Assembly: GCA_900095095.1 (NCBI GenBank)
Contig: FMBT01000061.1
Coordinates: 1-64,000 of the forward strand
Source of the DNA: Fragilariopsis cylindrus CCMP1102
Lineage: Eukaryota > Bacillariophyta > Bacillariophyceae > Bacillariales > Bacillariaceae
Length of the DNA: 64,000 bases
Reading direction: 5' to 3'
The notes beneath the pieces were generated by a model. It did not search any database. It worked only from the letters and a program-made list of their open reading frames with translations, and was not told where the DNA came from. Each line of letters opens with the position of its first letter. The first letter of the stretch is position 1. Below, in pieces: positions 34,848-46,067 of this stretch. The position numbers were made by a program, and so were the translations under genes.

Positions 34848-36186
34848 TTTTTATTTACAAAGCGTTTATTGTTATAATATTATAGTTTGCTTATGATCTA
34901 AAGCGATTATGGTGCTTGCACGTAGTGTAATGTAGATACAATGAACAAGTAAAATAGGAACGGTATGAAAAATGTTAAGATTCAAAATTAAGCAGCGATC
35001 CTACATCATACTGTATTGTTTATGCGTTTTTTTGGTTGATTTGATTCTCCGATTATTAACACGTACTCAAGTACGGACAGAACACGATTGATTCAATTCT
35101 AACCACAAATAACAAGTACGATGTAACAACAATACACAAAAAGGAAATATACAATAAAATGAACCACAATATATATATAGAATAGGCTCACTTTTCTTTT
35201 TATTATCAAACTAAAACACTATTACACCAACAAACTTTCTATTCAAATACTAGGATAGGGTTGATAGAAAAAAACACCTTAAATCCAGTGTCCATACTAC
35301 TTCTATTCATTCCCATTATTTCATGACTCAATTTTGACTTTGGTGCACTTAAAAATGTACATTCTAAGGGTGTGATGTATACTATAAAGAAGATACTACT
35401 GAGGCAAGGGGATGACCAAAAATGTACATAAAAAATATGCAATGCACTATTGTGTGTTTGTGAATGAAGTATATTATTACTAATATATACATAGCAATAA
35501 ATTGCTTCAAAATATAACACCCACTCATCACTAGAGTGCCAGTCAAACTGACATGGGGATATTTTCAGCATTATTACTATGTGATTGTTGCATTTGATCA
35601 GGACATAATAAACTATGCAAAAGACTGAATAACTACACCTCTATACTATATTCTCAATATACAATTATATAAAAACCTTGGTTTATAACTTACTATTCCC
35701 AGTCAAAAGAACAACAAAGAGTTTCACCAAAAAACATGGTTGTCTTAAATATATAGGACTATATATATATATATATATATATTCCTATATATACATATAC
35801 ATATGTATATATATATATAATACTTCCCCATATTCTGCCCTATCACGAGCAGTACCATACTATACTACAATAGTACATTCAATCATAAGAGAGCAGAGAG
35901 GAGAGTGAGAAAAAAGTCTACTCATATTAAGGGTCAGATAATTCGGGGGTATATTGGATAATTTGGGATATGAATTCATTCCCCTCTATCTTTACTGGTT
36001 AGCGCTTCTTTCGCATGCATTCTTCAAACATCCTTGTTTTTTTTTTTCAAAAATAAGTCGAGATGTCATTTTGAATTTCACATTTTCTTTTTTTAACCAA
36101 GACAGATTTCGAGATTGAAGTATAGAGTGCTGTACTCAGATAAGTAGATCAAGATAATAAAGAATACAAGAACAGAAGGTACCAAG
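34848..36186. other. Intergenic region with TA tracts, no gene recognised
   Basis: Divergent promoter region between arginase and the deubiquitinase. A long TA/ATATAC tract lies at about 35760-35820. The minus-strand open frame at 35239-35571 is AT-driven and shows no coding pattern. Confidence 0.6.
35760..35820. repeat. TA-rich simple repeat
   Basis: Two adjacent TA-dominated tracts with interspersed CATATAC units, able to fold back on themselves. Non-coding. Confidence 0.85.
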
Positions 36187-38075
36187 ATGACGGATGCTGT
36201 TTCATTGAGCGTAAAGTGGGGGAAGGAGACGATCGTCCTGGATTTTGTCGTAGCCGGTGGAGTAAAAGGATTAAAGACCGAATTGGAAGAAAAGACTCGT
36301 GTACCCGCTGATAGAATGAAATTGATGGCAAAAAGCAAAGGTCTATGGAAGGGTGTATTGAAAGATGATTTTGATTTTTCAACCATTGATATCACAAAGG
36401 CTCTTTCCAAGGCCAAAGGTGGACCATTGCATCTTTTGTTGATGGGATCAGCAGCGGAGTTGACAGGACCTAAGATTAAGACAGTATTTCTCGAGGATCT
36501 ACCGCCAGAGGAAATCGCGAAGGTTCAAGAACCGTAAGTTTATTTGATTACATTACTTCGACGATCATTATATTATAAATAGCTGACGTTTGCACATTCA
36601 TTATTATGAGATTGCTTCCGCTTTTTATACTGAAAGATTATGTATTTCTTCTGACCTGACCCCTCTTAATTTCATTTTCTTTTTGGTACGATAGATCGGG
36701 ATTGGAGAATTTAGGTAATACTTGTTATTTAAATTCGGTCGTTCAGTGCTTGCGAACCGTCCCACAACTTCGTCGAGGACTCGATTCTTCGACTGCACCA
36801 CCAACATCTGCTCCAACATTGTTTGTCAATTCATTGAGGGATACCTACAATCAACTAGATCGAACTGCAAATGCTGTAGCACCTTCCACATTAGTACGAT
36901 CAACGAAGATGGCATTTCCGGAATTTAATAGAACTGGACCCAATGGTGCTCCTATGCAACAAGATGCAGAAGAATTTTTCTCAGGATTACTTACAATTGC
37001 TGCGGGTGTGTTGCAAGATGACCGTCAAATCAAAGCTGCTTTACCCTTCTCAACACCTGCAGAACTTGGCGGTGCAAGTAACCTTGTAGATGCATTATTT
37101 GGACTTAGGATGGAGGAAACTTTGACGTGTGATGAGTTTGATGACAAGGGTACTTCTGGTAGCACTGGAGATGATAAGATGCAAGATGATGAAGACAAAG
37201 ATAACAACAATAACAATATGTCTGCATTAGTAGAACCACCAGTCAAGTCGTACGATTTGCTTCGTAAATTGGTTTGCAATATTCAAGGTGGTTCGGATGG
37301 AAATTCGGCGCAGACCAATGTAACCCATTTAGCCGAAGGCATCGCATTGTCACTGAATGGTACTATTGAGAAGCGTTCGGACGTTCTGGGACGCGACGCT
37401 GTATGGACCCGAAAGCAACGAATTGCACGACTTCCTCCCATCCTAACTGTCCAATTTGGTAGATTTTACTGGAAGGCAACCCCTGATTCTCAGGATCATA
37501 CAGGTGTTAAATGCAAAGTAATGAAACCAGTGACGTTCAATAGCACTTTTGACATTTATGAATTCTGTTCTGAAGATGTTAAGAAGGAACTGAAAAAATC
37601 GAGAGACAAGGCGCTGAAGGAAGACGAAGAACGTATTAACAAGAAACTCGCCGGCGAGGACACTACTGCTACTGCTGAAGAGGATGTCACCATGAAAAGT
37701 GAAGAAGGAGATGATGATGAGGAAGCGGCCGCCCTCAAAGCTGCTCTTGCAATGAGCATGCAAGACGAGGATGATAAACCTCTTCCCGTCGGACCGGGAT
37801 TACCTGCTGAATTCCAAGGAGAGTACGAGTTATTTGCGGTGGTCACACACAAAGGACGAGATGCTGATGGTGGACATTATATGGCTTGGGTGAAGGCTGC
37901 ATCAAATAATTCTAGCAAAGTCGAAAAAATCGCTGATACCGACGAAGAGAACGCGGACTGGTATGTATTTGATGATGATGAAGTGTCTCCTTGCAAAACT
38001 GAAGATGTTCTCAAACTAAAAGGTGGCGGTGATTGGCATATGAGTTACTTGAACTTTTATCGCGCTAAGAAGTAA
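36187..38075 (+). CDS. Ubiquitin-specific protease, USP14/UBP6-like, with a UIM-like helix
   Basis: Proteasome-associated cysteine protease that trims ubiquitin chains. Exon 1, 36187-36533, encodes an N-terminal ubiquitin-like domain (SLSVKWGKETIVLDF onward, about 1-80). A 161-nt intron (GTAAGT/GATAG) joins EP to SGLENLGNTCYLNS; exon 2 runs 36695-38075, giving 575 aa. The catalytic Cys is about residue 126 in GNTCYLNS; QQDAEEFF follows, and the catalytic His is in GGHYMAWVK near residue 510. Near residue 454-472 the sequence DEEAAALKAALAMSMQDE fits a ubiquitin-interacting motif. I do not recall such a motif in human USP14. The region before it is strongly charged (Glu/Lys). No frame disruption. 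Confidence 0.9.
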
Positions 38076-38137
38076 GGGTGTGTATATGAATAGATTTTTT
38101 TCTAAGTTCTATCTATCTGGTGGGTTTTATAATAATA

Positions 38138-38162
38138 TGATTGATTGATTGATTGATTGATT
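38138..38162. repeat. (TTGA)n microsatellite
   Basis: Six TGAT/TTGA tetramers in the presumed 3' untranslated region of the deubiquitinase gene. Confidence 0.85.
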
Positions 38163-38295
38163 TAGTTTGATTATTCTAGCTAGATCTATACAATATGTTT
38201 TACAACTGGAAAAAACTTAGCTAGCTAAGAAGTACTGTATCCGTAACATGAATGAATTTTCATCTTCAAATTTTCTGATAATTATATCATACTAG

Positions 38296-39111
38296 TCATG
38301 GCCTAGAATAGGCCCTACTAGACGACGACCTTGAAGATGTCGTTGATGTGGTCGTATTCTTCATTGATTTGAGTTCTATTATTTGCTCGCTGTTGTCGTC
38401 AATAGTAGTGATACTACTGATGGTTGTTGATGATACGCCTTTACTATTCGTGCTACTACCATCCCATGACCAAATTTTCTTAAGTATGAAATAATTTACA
38501 ATCCCAGTCCAAAGTAATGTAATAACCCATGCAATAAGATGTGGAACTTTCACATATTTTGTCATAATAAAATTAAATACTGTTGATATAATAATGATAA
38601 TGGAATAACCCAAATACATCTTTATTAAGCTATTCCAATAACTGCCAATGTAATCACCAAACACCAAATAACGATGTGATGTATGACGGAATACAATACT
38701 ACCAAAGAATGATATCATCCAACATAAGCTAGGATCATTAATGATCATCCAATAAAATAATGCATATATTATGAATTGTGCTACATCACATATACATCCT
38801 GATACCATAAAGCATACGTATCGTGGTGGAATAAATCCAACTACCTTAACAACTTCTGCAGCTGGACGTGTACCATACCAAACTTTACCCAAACCGGTAA
38901 TGATATATAAATCATTATTATCATCCTCATCAAAATAAGAAGAAGATACTTGTACACGTTGACGTAGACGTCTCGAAATACATGCAGGTGCCTTTCTTTT
39001 TTCAATCCAAGCAATTACTCTTGATATTACAGTAGTAGTAGTAGTAGTAGTAGTAATAGTAGTAGCTTCGGATCCGATCCTTGGTAACTCTTGCTCGTCA
39101 GAAAACATCAT
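38296..39111 (-). CDS. GtrA-like multi-pass membrane protein
   Basis: A 271-aa protein if started at ATG 39111. The frame stays open upstream, but only with non-ATG starts. After a Thr-rich N-terminus (encoded by an ACT run) and a basic stretch come four hydrophobic segments, RYVCFMVSGCICDVAQFIIYALF, then WMISFFGSIVF, GYSIIIIISTVFNFIMT and LIAWVITLLWTGIVNYFIL. The pattern R-Y-x-x-F...G near the first segment, FRHTSHRYLVFGD after the second, and N-Y-F-x-x-K-x-W-x-W at the end match the GtrA family. Members are thought to flip or support undecaprenyl- or dolichyl-linked sugars. The exact role is unknown. The Ser/Thr-rich tail is low complexity. Frame intact. Confidence 0.65.
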   Translation of the reverse strand: MMFSDEQELPRIGSEATTITTTTTTTTVISRVIAWIEKRKAPACISRRLRQRVQVSSSYFDEDDNNDLYIITGLGKVWYGTRPAAEVVKVVGFIPPRYVCFMVSGCICDVAQFIIYALFYWMIINDPSLCWMISFFGSIVFRHTSHRYLVFGDYIGSYWNSLIKMYLGYSIIIIISTVFNFIMTKYVKVPHLIAWVITLLWTGIVNYFILKKIWSWDGSSTNSKGVSSTTISSITTIDDNSEQIIELKSMKNTTTSTTSSRSSSSRAYSRP

Positions 39112-39618
39112 TATAGAAAGAAACTGAAGAAGACGAATGAATCGAGTCGAAGACACGAATTCCTATTTAAGTTACGTTGGTGATAAAAGATGTCTCTCTC
39201 TATTGTAAGGTAGATGGTAACAAGTAAGTGGGATTGTCGTGCATGCCTGTCTTCGTCATTGTTGAATATTGTTGAATTTTGTTGTAGGACAATTTTAAAT
39301 TTAAATTTCAATTCCAGAAAGGCAAAATCCGGCCAGGGCGATAATTTTCAGTCATGGATATAATATTAATAATTAAGGCCTAGATCTGTCTACATATTTT
39401 CGTAATGACTGCATCATGCAGCTACAGTGTACTGTAGTTTTTTTGTGTTGCTTTCATCACTCATGCATCACGACCTTGTTTCATTATTGTTTTGTAATCA
39501 ATAAAAATTTCAAACATAACAAACGAAAAAAAAAAACGATACAAAGTAAAAAAATAAACTGTAAGCGATACTATTATTACCAACTGAATAATAATAATCA
39601 TCATCATCATCCATTATC
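39112..39618. other. Divergent spacer, no gene recognised
   Basis: Holds the presumed promoters of the GtrA-like and alpha-SNAP genes. A/T-rich with an ATC run just before the alpha-SNAP ATG. No further structure seen. Confidence 0.55.
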
Positions 39619-40810
39619 ATGTCGGCAATGTCAAAGGCACAAAAGGCTAAAGCCGAAGCATACGTGAAGGAGGCTGAAGGTTTATTATCAAAAAAGGGTT
39701 GGTTCTCATCCTCGAAAGAACGGAATGCGGAAGATGCTGCTGAAAGTTTTGAAAAGGCTGCAAATGCATATAAGATTGGTGGACTAAATCAAGAAGCAGG
39801 TGATTCATATGTCAAAGCAGCGGAACTATATAGAGACAAACTGAGCGATTTCAATAATGCATCAAAGTCATTAAATAATGCTGGTATGTTTTTGTTTTTG
39901 TAGACAATAAATATTTGAATTTGCAATGCAATTGAGTGGAATTGAATTGAATTTGCGGGGGTCGTGATTCTGCAATGCATATATATATATATATTAAACA
40001 ATGTATTATTGCACTAAAAAATAATGTCACAACTCCGTCATGCAAAATGTATTAGGTAATTTAACAGACGTTTTCTTGTTTTTTTTCTAACTTTGATCGA
40101 TTTTTTTCTTTTGTTTGTTGTGTTGTTATTACCAGGAACCTGCTACAAAAAGATTATCCTGCGATGCTATTAATGCGTATAGGCAAGCCGTATCACTCTA
40201 TACAGATAATGCACGGATTACACAGGCAGCAAAATTAATGAAAACAATTGCAGAATTGTATGAAGAGGAAGAAATTGAGGATGACGGAAAGTCGTATATT
40301 GTTTGTGCAATTGATGCATACGAACAAGCGTCAGAATTATTCGGTATGGAAGATTCGAAATCATCTACGTCACAATGTCTTAGTAAGATTGCAGAGTTAT
40401 GCAGTGCCGCATTAGATCCACCAGACTTTACCCGGGCTAGTAAAATTTATGACAAACTTGGACGGAATTGTCTTGGGAGTAATTTATTAAAATTCAATGC
40501 GAAAGGATATTTCCTTCAATCTATTTTATGTAATTTGGCAATTAGTGACGATGTTGGTGCAGAACAGGCTATTCAAAAGTATGAAAGCTTAGACTATACA
40601 TTCGGTGATTCTCGAGAAGGGAAATTTGCTTCCGCATTAATTGATTCCGTGAAGGGGTATGACGTAGAAGGGTTCTCACAGGCATGTTTTGATTATGATC
40701 GAATTTCAAAACTTAATCCGTGGCAAACTTCGATCCTTGTTAAGGTCAAACGTACTATTGATGAAGGCGCAGAGGACGATGATGATGATTCTGATGTTGA
40801 TTTAACATAA
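39619..40810 (+). CDS. Alpha-SNAP (soluble NSF attachment protein)
   Basis: Adaptor that binds SNARE complexes and recruits NSF for disassembly after membrane fusion. Exon 1 is 39619-39883 (AEAYVKEAEGLLSKKGWF...), intron 39884-40135 (GTATGT/CCAG), and exon 2 runs to 40810. The joint gives NAGTCYKK, matching the family N-A-G-x-C-Y-K-K. A one-base frame change near 40155 (after an A5 run) is needed to reach DAINAYRQAVSLYTDNARITQAAK. Typical TPR-like helices follow: AIDAYEQASELFGMEDS, LLKFNAKGYFLQSILC and TFGDSREGKF, with the basic C-terminal segment ILVKVKRTI and an acidic end. Length (about 300 aa) matches the family. Confidence in identity is high; only the frame near 40155 is uncertain. Confidence 0.88.
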
Positions 40811-40931
40811 AGAATCATAATAATATATATTAATAGTCATTTTGAAGAAGAAGTAAGTCGATAAATAATGAGGGATGCACAAAATTATAATTTTTAATTT
40901 TTTATTACAATAATCGAAAAAAGGAATTAAT

Positions 40932-42481
40932 TTAATTATCCGTAGAGACAATTTCATCATTATATTGGACTCGATCATTGAAATTTGGATCTTGTTGAAG
41001 GAGTTGTTCTGGCGCTGCCTTGAATTTTTGTACCTCTCGTCGAATTTTTTCTTTCTGATCTTCTGGAGCAAATGATGCATCAATCGTATCATCTAGAATT
41101 TCAAAAACATCCTCGAAATTCCAACCTAATTTCTTTAATCCTATTCTCCATTGCCAAGTTAAAGAAGTATTAAAAACAGCAGGATCGTCAGAACTGAGTG
41201 ATATTTTCAATCCCTTGTTTCGAAATTTGCGTGCTGGATGATCTAACCAATTTGTTTTGATCCAGCCACCTGTTTCCTGAGAAATGGTAAAATACGAAAT
41301 GAAACGAAAATAGTGTAAAAAATGAGTAAAGAATATACGAATAGCGATTAAAGTATGAGAATTCATTCCTCCAGCTTTTTTCCTTTCGTCTCTCGATAAG
41401 CATATAACAAATTCAGAAGAATAGAACCACATACTATACTGGATGTTGGACAGGTCTCAAAATTAATATTCTTTGACTTAGCCAATTCAATTATATCATC
41501 ATTATTTGAGATACGATATCCATGACCGATTCGTTTTGCTCCATAATCAAGAATGGCAGCTCGTACATTCTGTGAAGAATCTGGAGTTTCACCAGCATGG
41601 ATAGTAACAGGAATACCCAACTGCTTCGCCTTTCGGCACATATCTAAATGTGCATTATGGAATGGTGAATCTGCTGCAAAATGAGTTTCACCCGCAGCAA
41701 CATCAACACCAACTACAGCACATGGAAAATCGAGTCGAAATTCATACGCCATATCAATCACATCGTTCGACCAATCAGGTTGAAAATCAATTCCACATAA
41801 AATTTGATTGACTATTATTATATCATCAGTAGCAGTAGCAGTAGCAGCATCAATACATCCACGTCGTAAACCTATAGTGATCGATTGATGTGCCATACGT
41901 GGATCCTTTGCTAACATATGGGGTGAGTAGCGTACTTCAGTATAGATTACATTTTGTTCTTTTTGACGTTTCACAAAGTCATAAGCTAAATGTTCCAATA
42001 GATCATAATTGTTATATACCAATGGTAGAAAAAATTGAAAACAAAGTAGCATATCTTCTAAACTACCCTGTACTTTCTTACTATTAAGAGATTTATTATT
42101 TTTCCTTTCTTCGACGTGTCGTATTTTTCTGTATCGTCGACGACACGTGCATAGACGAGTATAATCCAAAGAAGTTGTACAGGCTGATACTAATTCACGA
42201 AGCTTCACAGGAGGCGTGTCCGGATTAGTATCCCATGGAAGTTTCATTTCAATAGGAATACAATGTATCATATGTGGATTACTTTGTAGATGATCCCATA
42301 GTTCAGTTGTATTGAAACTACCGTCAAGATGAACATGAAGTTCAATCTTTGGGAAATTTTGAACCCATAATTCGATCGATTGTTGGTTTTCGTTTTCGTT
42401 GTCGTTGTCGGCGGCGTCGTCGAACCACGACGTGGGACCGCCGCTATCCAAGTCCTCCGAAGACGACCCTTGGAAGCTCAT
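40932..42481 (-). CDS. Adenosine deaminase
   Basis: Metal-dependent hydrolase converting adenosine to inosine. Exon 1 is 42481-41435 and exon 2 is 41276-40932; the 159-nt intron (GTATGT donor, CTCAG acceptor) joins CPTSSI to ETGGWIKTNWLDHPARKF, giving 463 aa. Catalytic motifs are complete: HVHLDGS (zinc ligands, residues about 48-54), VDVAAGE, HAGETPDSS, GHGYRI, ETCPTSS and SLSSDDPAVF with the tandem Asp. There is a basic insertion of about 30 aa after DYTRLC (RRRYRKIRHVEERKNNKSLN), absent from the usual core. The length exceeds the roughly 360 aa of mammalian ADA1 because of this insertion and the acidic N-terminal and charged C-terminal extensions. AMP deaminase and adenine deaminase are less likely given the motif set. 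Frame intact. Confidence 0.9.
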
Positions 42482-43421
42482 CGTGGTTTGCTGTTTATTT
42501 TTTATTGTATCTGTAAAAGAGTAACGCTTTATTACTAGCTAAAGGATAAACAGTCTAGAATTTCTTTATGAGGAGTAAGTAGCCCTCAACGACGAAGACG
42601 AAGACGAAGGATGTTTACAATATCGTCGAGAATTGATGTCAACGCCATTTATTAGTTCGAATTTTTCAAGGGTTGTTGGGGGATTAGGGAAATCTTCATG
42701 CATGAGCAAACGTTTTCTAAAGAAAAATTGGCGCGAACGGAAGATTCTCGTCACTTTATTGTCGTGTTTTGTCGTTTTGGACTGTCGAAATTGAATTGGC
42801 TTAGTTCGCAAGTGCCAAATTTTGTGGATGTTATAATAGAAATCAATTGGTAGTTGAAATAACTAAACAAGTAGCGCTGTATGCTACTTCAAGAAAGTGA
42901 ACTAGAATATAAGACGATGCTCCAACTCATAGTTTTTAATCAAAAAATTGTGTTTGAAAACCAGAATCAATTACGTGGCCCATTAAGTCTAACAAATTTG
43001 GAATGATGCATTTGGATACCTTTGGGTTGAACTAAGTAAGGATCGTAGAATTTTACACTGTGTCTGTTTACTACTGTATCATCTCTTGCTACTACAATCG
43101 AGAGAAGTTTTGACGCCCGAAAAAATTCAAAGCATCTTTTATAATCCAAATTTAATAAAAATATAAAAATCCACCGGAGCAAATGAGCGACCTACTAGTT
43201 TACTATCATCGAAAAGAAGACAGACTTATGATGATTTAAGTAAGAATAACTCATTTTGTGATAGTACATTTCAAGATGTGGGATGCATCTACAAGCTAGA
43301 ATCTTAAAGGAAAGATAATCGTCGGCGGCGTTGTTTAGAAGAGATTATATGGTCTGAAGCATCTTTGTTTCTTTGAACCACAGCGGCGCCATTATATTAT
43401 ACCACTTCAATATCATCCACT
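42482..43421. other. Intergenic, two doubtful minus-strand open frames
   Basis: Between the ADA start and the 3' end of the next minus-strand gene. Minus-strand open frames of 81 codons (42566-42811) and 71 codons (42967-43182) have no recognisable motif. The first has a mixed, non-repetitive composition (FPNPPTTLEKFELINGVDIN) and could be a fragment of a real exon, but I cannot support a gene. Confidence 0.4.
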
Positions 43422-44616
43422 TTATTTCTCACGGAACGATACGGGTGCTAGAAATCGCCAACCAGGTCGAAGACGGATCACATCCTGATCTTGAAATCGA
43501 TAATCTCTTAAATAATCTTCTACTTTGGATTCCTTTATGGTACGTTCCGTTATATTCTGTGCAACTTTGGCATCTGCCAATGCCTTCGTCACCAACCAAG
43601 CAGAGGGAGATGTTGGACCAGGATTATTAGTATGATATCCGAGAGCGTATGCTATTGCACCAACAAGGCCCAATGTAGAATGTGCCTTACTGTAATTCAT
43701 AGTTTTTGATAATTCAATCCAACTGTCACGGAATTCTTCTAATTTTTTATTAACGATTTGTTCAGTAACAAGAACATTTGATGTTGCTTCATAGAATTGA
43801 TCATTCCGTTTTTCTCCAGGCAAAGCCAATGGTAACAATACGACAGAACGTGATTCTGACATTTCCATTCGAGTCAACAATGGACGTACAACGATACCTT
43901 CACCAGCAGTGGCCTCCATTAACAATAGATTGGATGCATCATATAAATCACTCTTATTTTTCACATAACCCGGTACGATAATTCCTGAAAAAGATAGACA
44001 AAAATGTAATTTAATACATGTGTACAAACAAAAAAACATTTGTTAGTAGATTTATACAACAAAAATACTTGCATTGCAAGTTTCGTGTTTGGCAGACTGC
44101 ACGTATAATATACTATAATATAATATGATATAATATATCATGAATTGAATTGAATTTGATGAAAAATTCCTGCTGCTTACCACAATGATCAAATTGTCCT
44201 TCTGACATTGACTTATTAAGATCATTTTTATTACATAATAGTGTTCGTCCCAATACACAAACCAATGCAGCTAATGGTCCAGCCGAACAATGTTCCCACC
44301 GTCGATCAAATAACAGTACATCCCCTGGCCGACATCGTTCTATCATTAAATCATCAATTGTTTGTACGTTCGGTACTCGGACACGTGTCCGAACTTCTTC
44401 CATTTTCTTTTGTCGTTCATCTATTGCCCATTTCCACCAAATAAATACAGGAATTGATGATATAATAGCTCCACCTCCCATTTTCTTTAATATTCGTATC
44501 CGTTTTGGAGTAAATATATTTTTGAATTGTTCTGACATACTGGTTGTGCCAATATCATTCTGATGATGTTGTTGCGGTTGGTGATGGTGGTGCGATGATG
44601 GGGATGGGGACGACAT
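43422..44616 (-). CDS. Membrane-anchored permuted papain-like (YiiX/NlpC-P60-type) protein
   Basis: Two exons, 44616-44181 and 43984-43422, with a GTAAGC/TTCAG intron joining FDHCG to IIVPGY; 332 aa, frame intact. The His-rich N-terminus is followed by one hydrophobic segment (GGGAIISSIPVFIWWKWAI, about 47-65), probably a membrane anchor. The remainder has the layout of permuted NlpC/P60-like amidases: RPGDVLLFDRRW, then H-C-G-I-I-V, then LLLMEATAGEGIVVRPL, and a C-terminal helix with GAIAYALGYHTNNPGPTSPSAW. In active relatives a Cys is expected at the start of that last helix; here the segment reads AHSTLGLVGAIAYALG with no Cys. The His is retained. The protein may therefore be an inactive or altered member. 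Substrate unknown; lipids or amides are typical for the fold. Confidence 0.6.
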
Positions 44617-45082
44617 AGTGCTTTATCTTTATTGATACCTCTCTCTCTCTATCTATCTCTATCTCTCTCTCTACAGCACTGTCGTGATCAATGTGTCGTT
44701 GGGTTTCAAGCAAGGGTGATGATGAGTGATGAAAAATGAATGAATCAGGCAGAATTGATGAGATGGAATGATTTATTTTTCATCCGTATGAAAAAGGGGT
44801 GATACTACTTTGCTTGCGAAATCAGAAGGGGGGCAGATGCTTTCCAAAAATCAAAAATTGCCGCACCTTTATTGCTCTCGGCCATTGATTATTTGTGTAT
44901 GCTTACGTTGCCTACAATTGTGCTTTCAAATGCCGAACAGTACGTTAATCCTACCCCAGCCATTGTGACTATTGATAATTTATTTATTTATTTATTGAGA
45001 CTTCATTCACAAACCAATAAAGCTTTACCGTATCATTATCTTCTTCGAACGTAGAAGAAAATCCGAAAGACAAGTATACAAA
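44617..45082. other. Divergent spacer with CT-rich repeat
   Basis: A (CT)n/(CTAT)n tract lies at about 44640-44672. The 60-codon frame at 44872-45054 is not supported. The presumed promoters of the flanking divergent genes lie here. Confidence 0.5.
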
Positions 45083-46067
45083 ATGGCGATTGAAGATGTT
45101 AAAAAGATGAAAGGTGCGAACTACATTACAGAGGTGTCTACAACATATTACTAATCATCGTGCCTAATAAGCACAGAGTCTTTCTCATCGTCGTCGTCCC
45201 TCACCAAAATTAATCATCCATTTATTCGTTTGTTTTTATGCGTATCTTATCCAAAAAAATATTACTTTGTCTAAAGTGACCGAGATCCGTGAAGAACTCA
45301 CGAAACGGGGACTGTCAGCGGATGGACTTAAGGCAGAATTAGTAAATCGATTACAAACACGTCTTGATGAAGAGGAATTTGGTCTAGTGGAAATGCCCAC
45401 TGCTGCTGCTACTGCGACGACAACACCTTCCCCACCAGTTGCTGCTGTAACAACTCCCGGTAAAGGGTCAGCAACTGCAACCTCCGCTTCGGCATCTAAA
45501 ACAGAAACTGCTACTGTCGTCAAAGCTACAGCAGCAGCAGCAGCAGTAGTCGAGAAAAAGATAGATGAAAAAACTAAGGATACTACTACAACTACCGTTG
45601 TTGCTAGTGCTGCTACAGCAGCTGAACCAGTGAAAGCAGTTGAATTGAAAGGGATGAGTTTTGAAGAGAAAAAGAAGGCACGTGCTGCTAGATTTAATCT
45701 AACGACCACGACACCAAAAGATAAGAATGATTCACGTAAACGAGGGAGGGGAAATGGTGATAGGGCTGCAACTGCTGGTGGAGACAATAAAAAAGGAAAG
45801 AATGATGGTGGGAAACGAACGAAGAAGAATGATGGTGTTGTTAGTACTAAAACTAAAGGCAGAGGAGGTGGTGGTGGTGATAATAAGAAGGTGGATAATA
45901 AAAAACAGAATACTAAGAAAGGACCAGCACCAGCAAACTTTGATTCCTTATCGAAAGATGAATTAGAGAAACGATTAGAACGTGCAAACAAATATGGGGT
46001 TGTCAACGCAACCGTTGATGCAATGAAGGTTGCTTTAAGGAAATTTCGTTTTGAAGGAGGAAAATAA
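45083..46067 (+). CDS. SAP-domain mRNA-export factor, THO1/CIP29(SARNP)-like
   Basis: Nuclear nucleic-acid-binding protein. Exon 1 is only 31 nt (45083-45113, M-A-I-E-D-V-K-K-M-K). After a 163-nt intron (GTGCGA donor, AAAG acceptor), exon 2 (45277-46067) continues VTEIREELTKRGLSADGLKAELVNRL. This join completes a SAP domain; without the micro-exon its first helix would be missing. The centre is Ala/Thr-rich low complexity. KKKARAARFNL (near 45675) and the C-terminal DELEKRLERANKYGV resemble the R-x-x-R-F/Y-G motifs of THO1/MOS11/CIP29. The segment between is Lys/Gly-rich. Total 273 aa. Role in mRNP packaging or export via TREX is inferred from the family. Confidence 0.75.

Noticed and set aside
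35239-35571. 110-codon minus-strand frame in the arginase-USP14 spacer
   Set aside because: No homologue-like motif, biased by AT-rich codons, and no neighbouring exon could be joined to it.
45236-46006. Long minus-strand open frame opposite the SAP gene
   Set aside because: Shadow of the repetitive Ala/Thr/Lys coding sequence on the plus strand; composition is low complexity without motifs.
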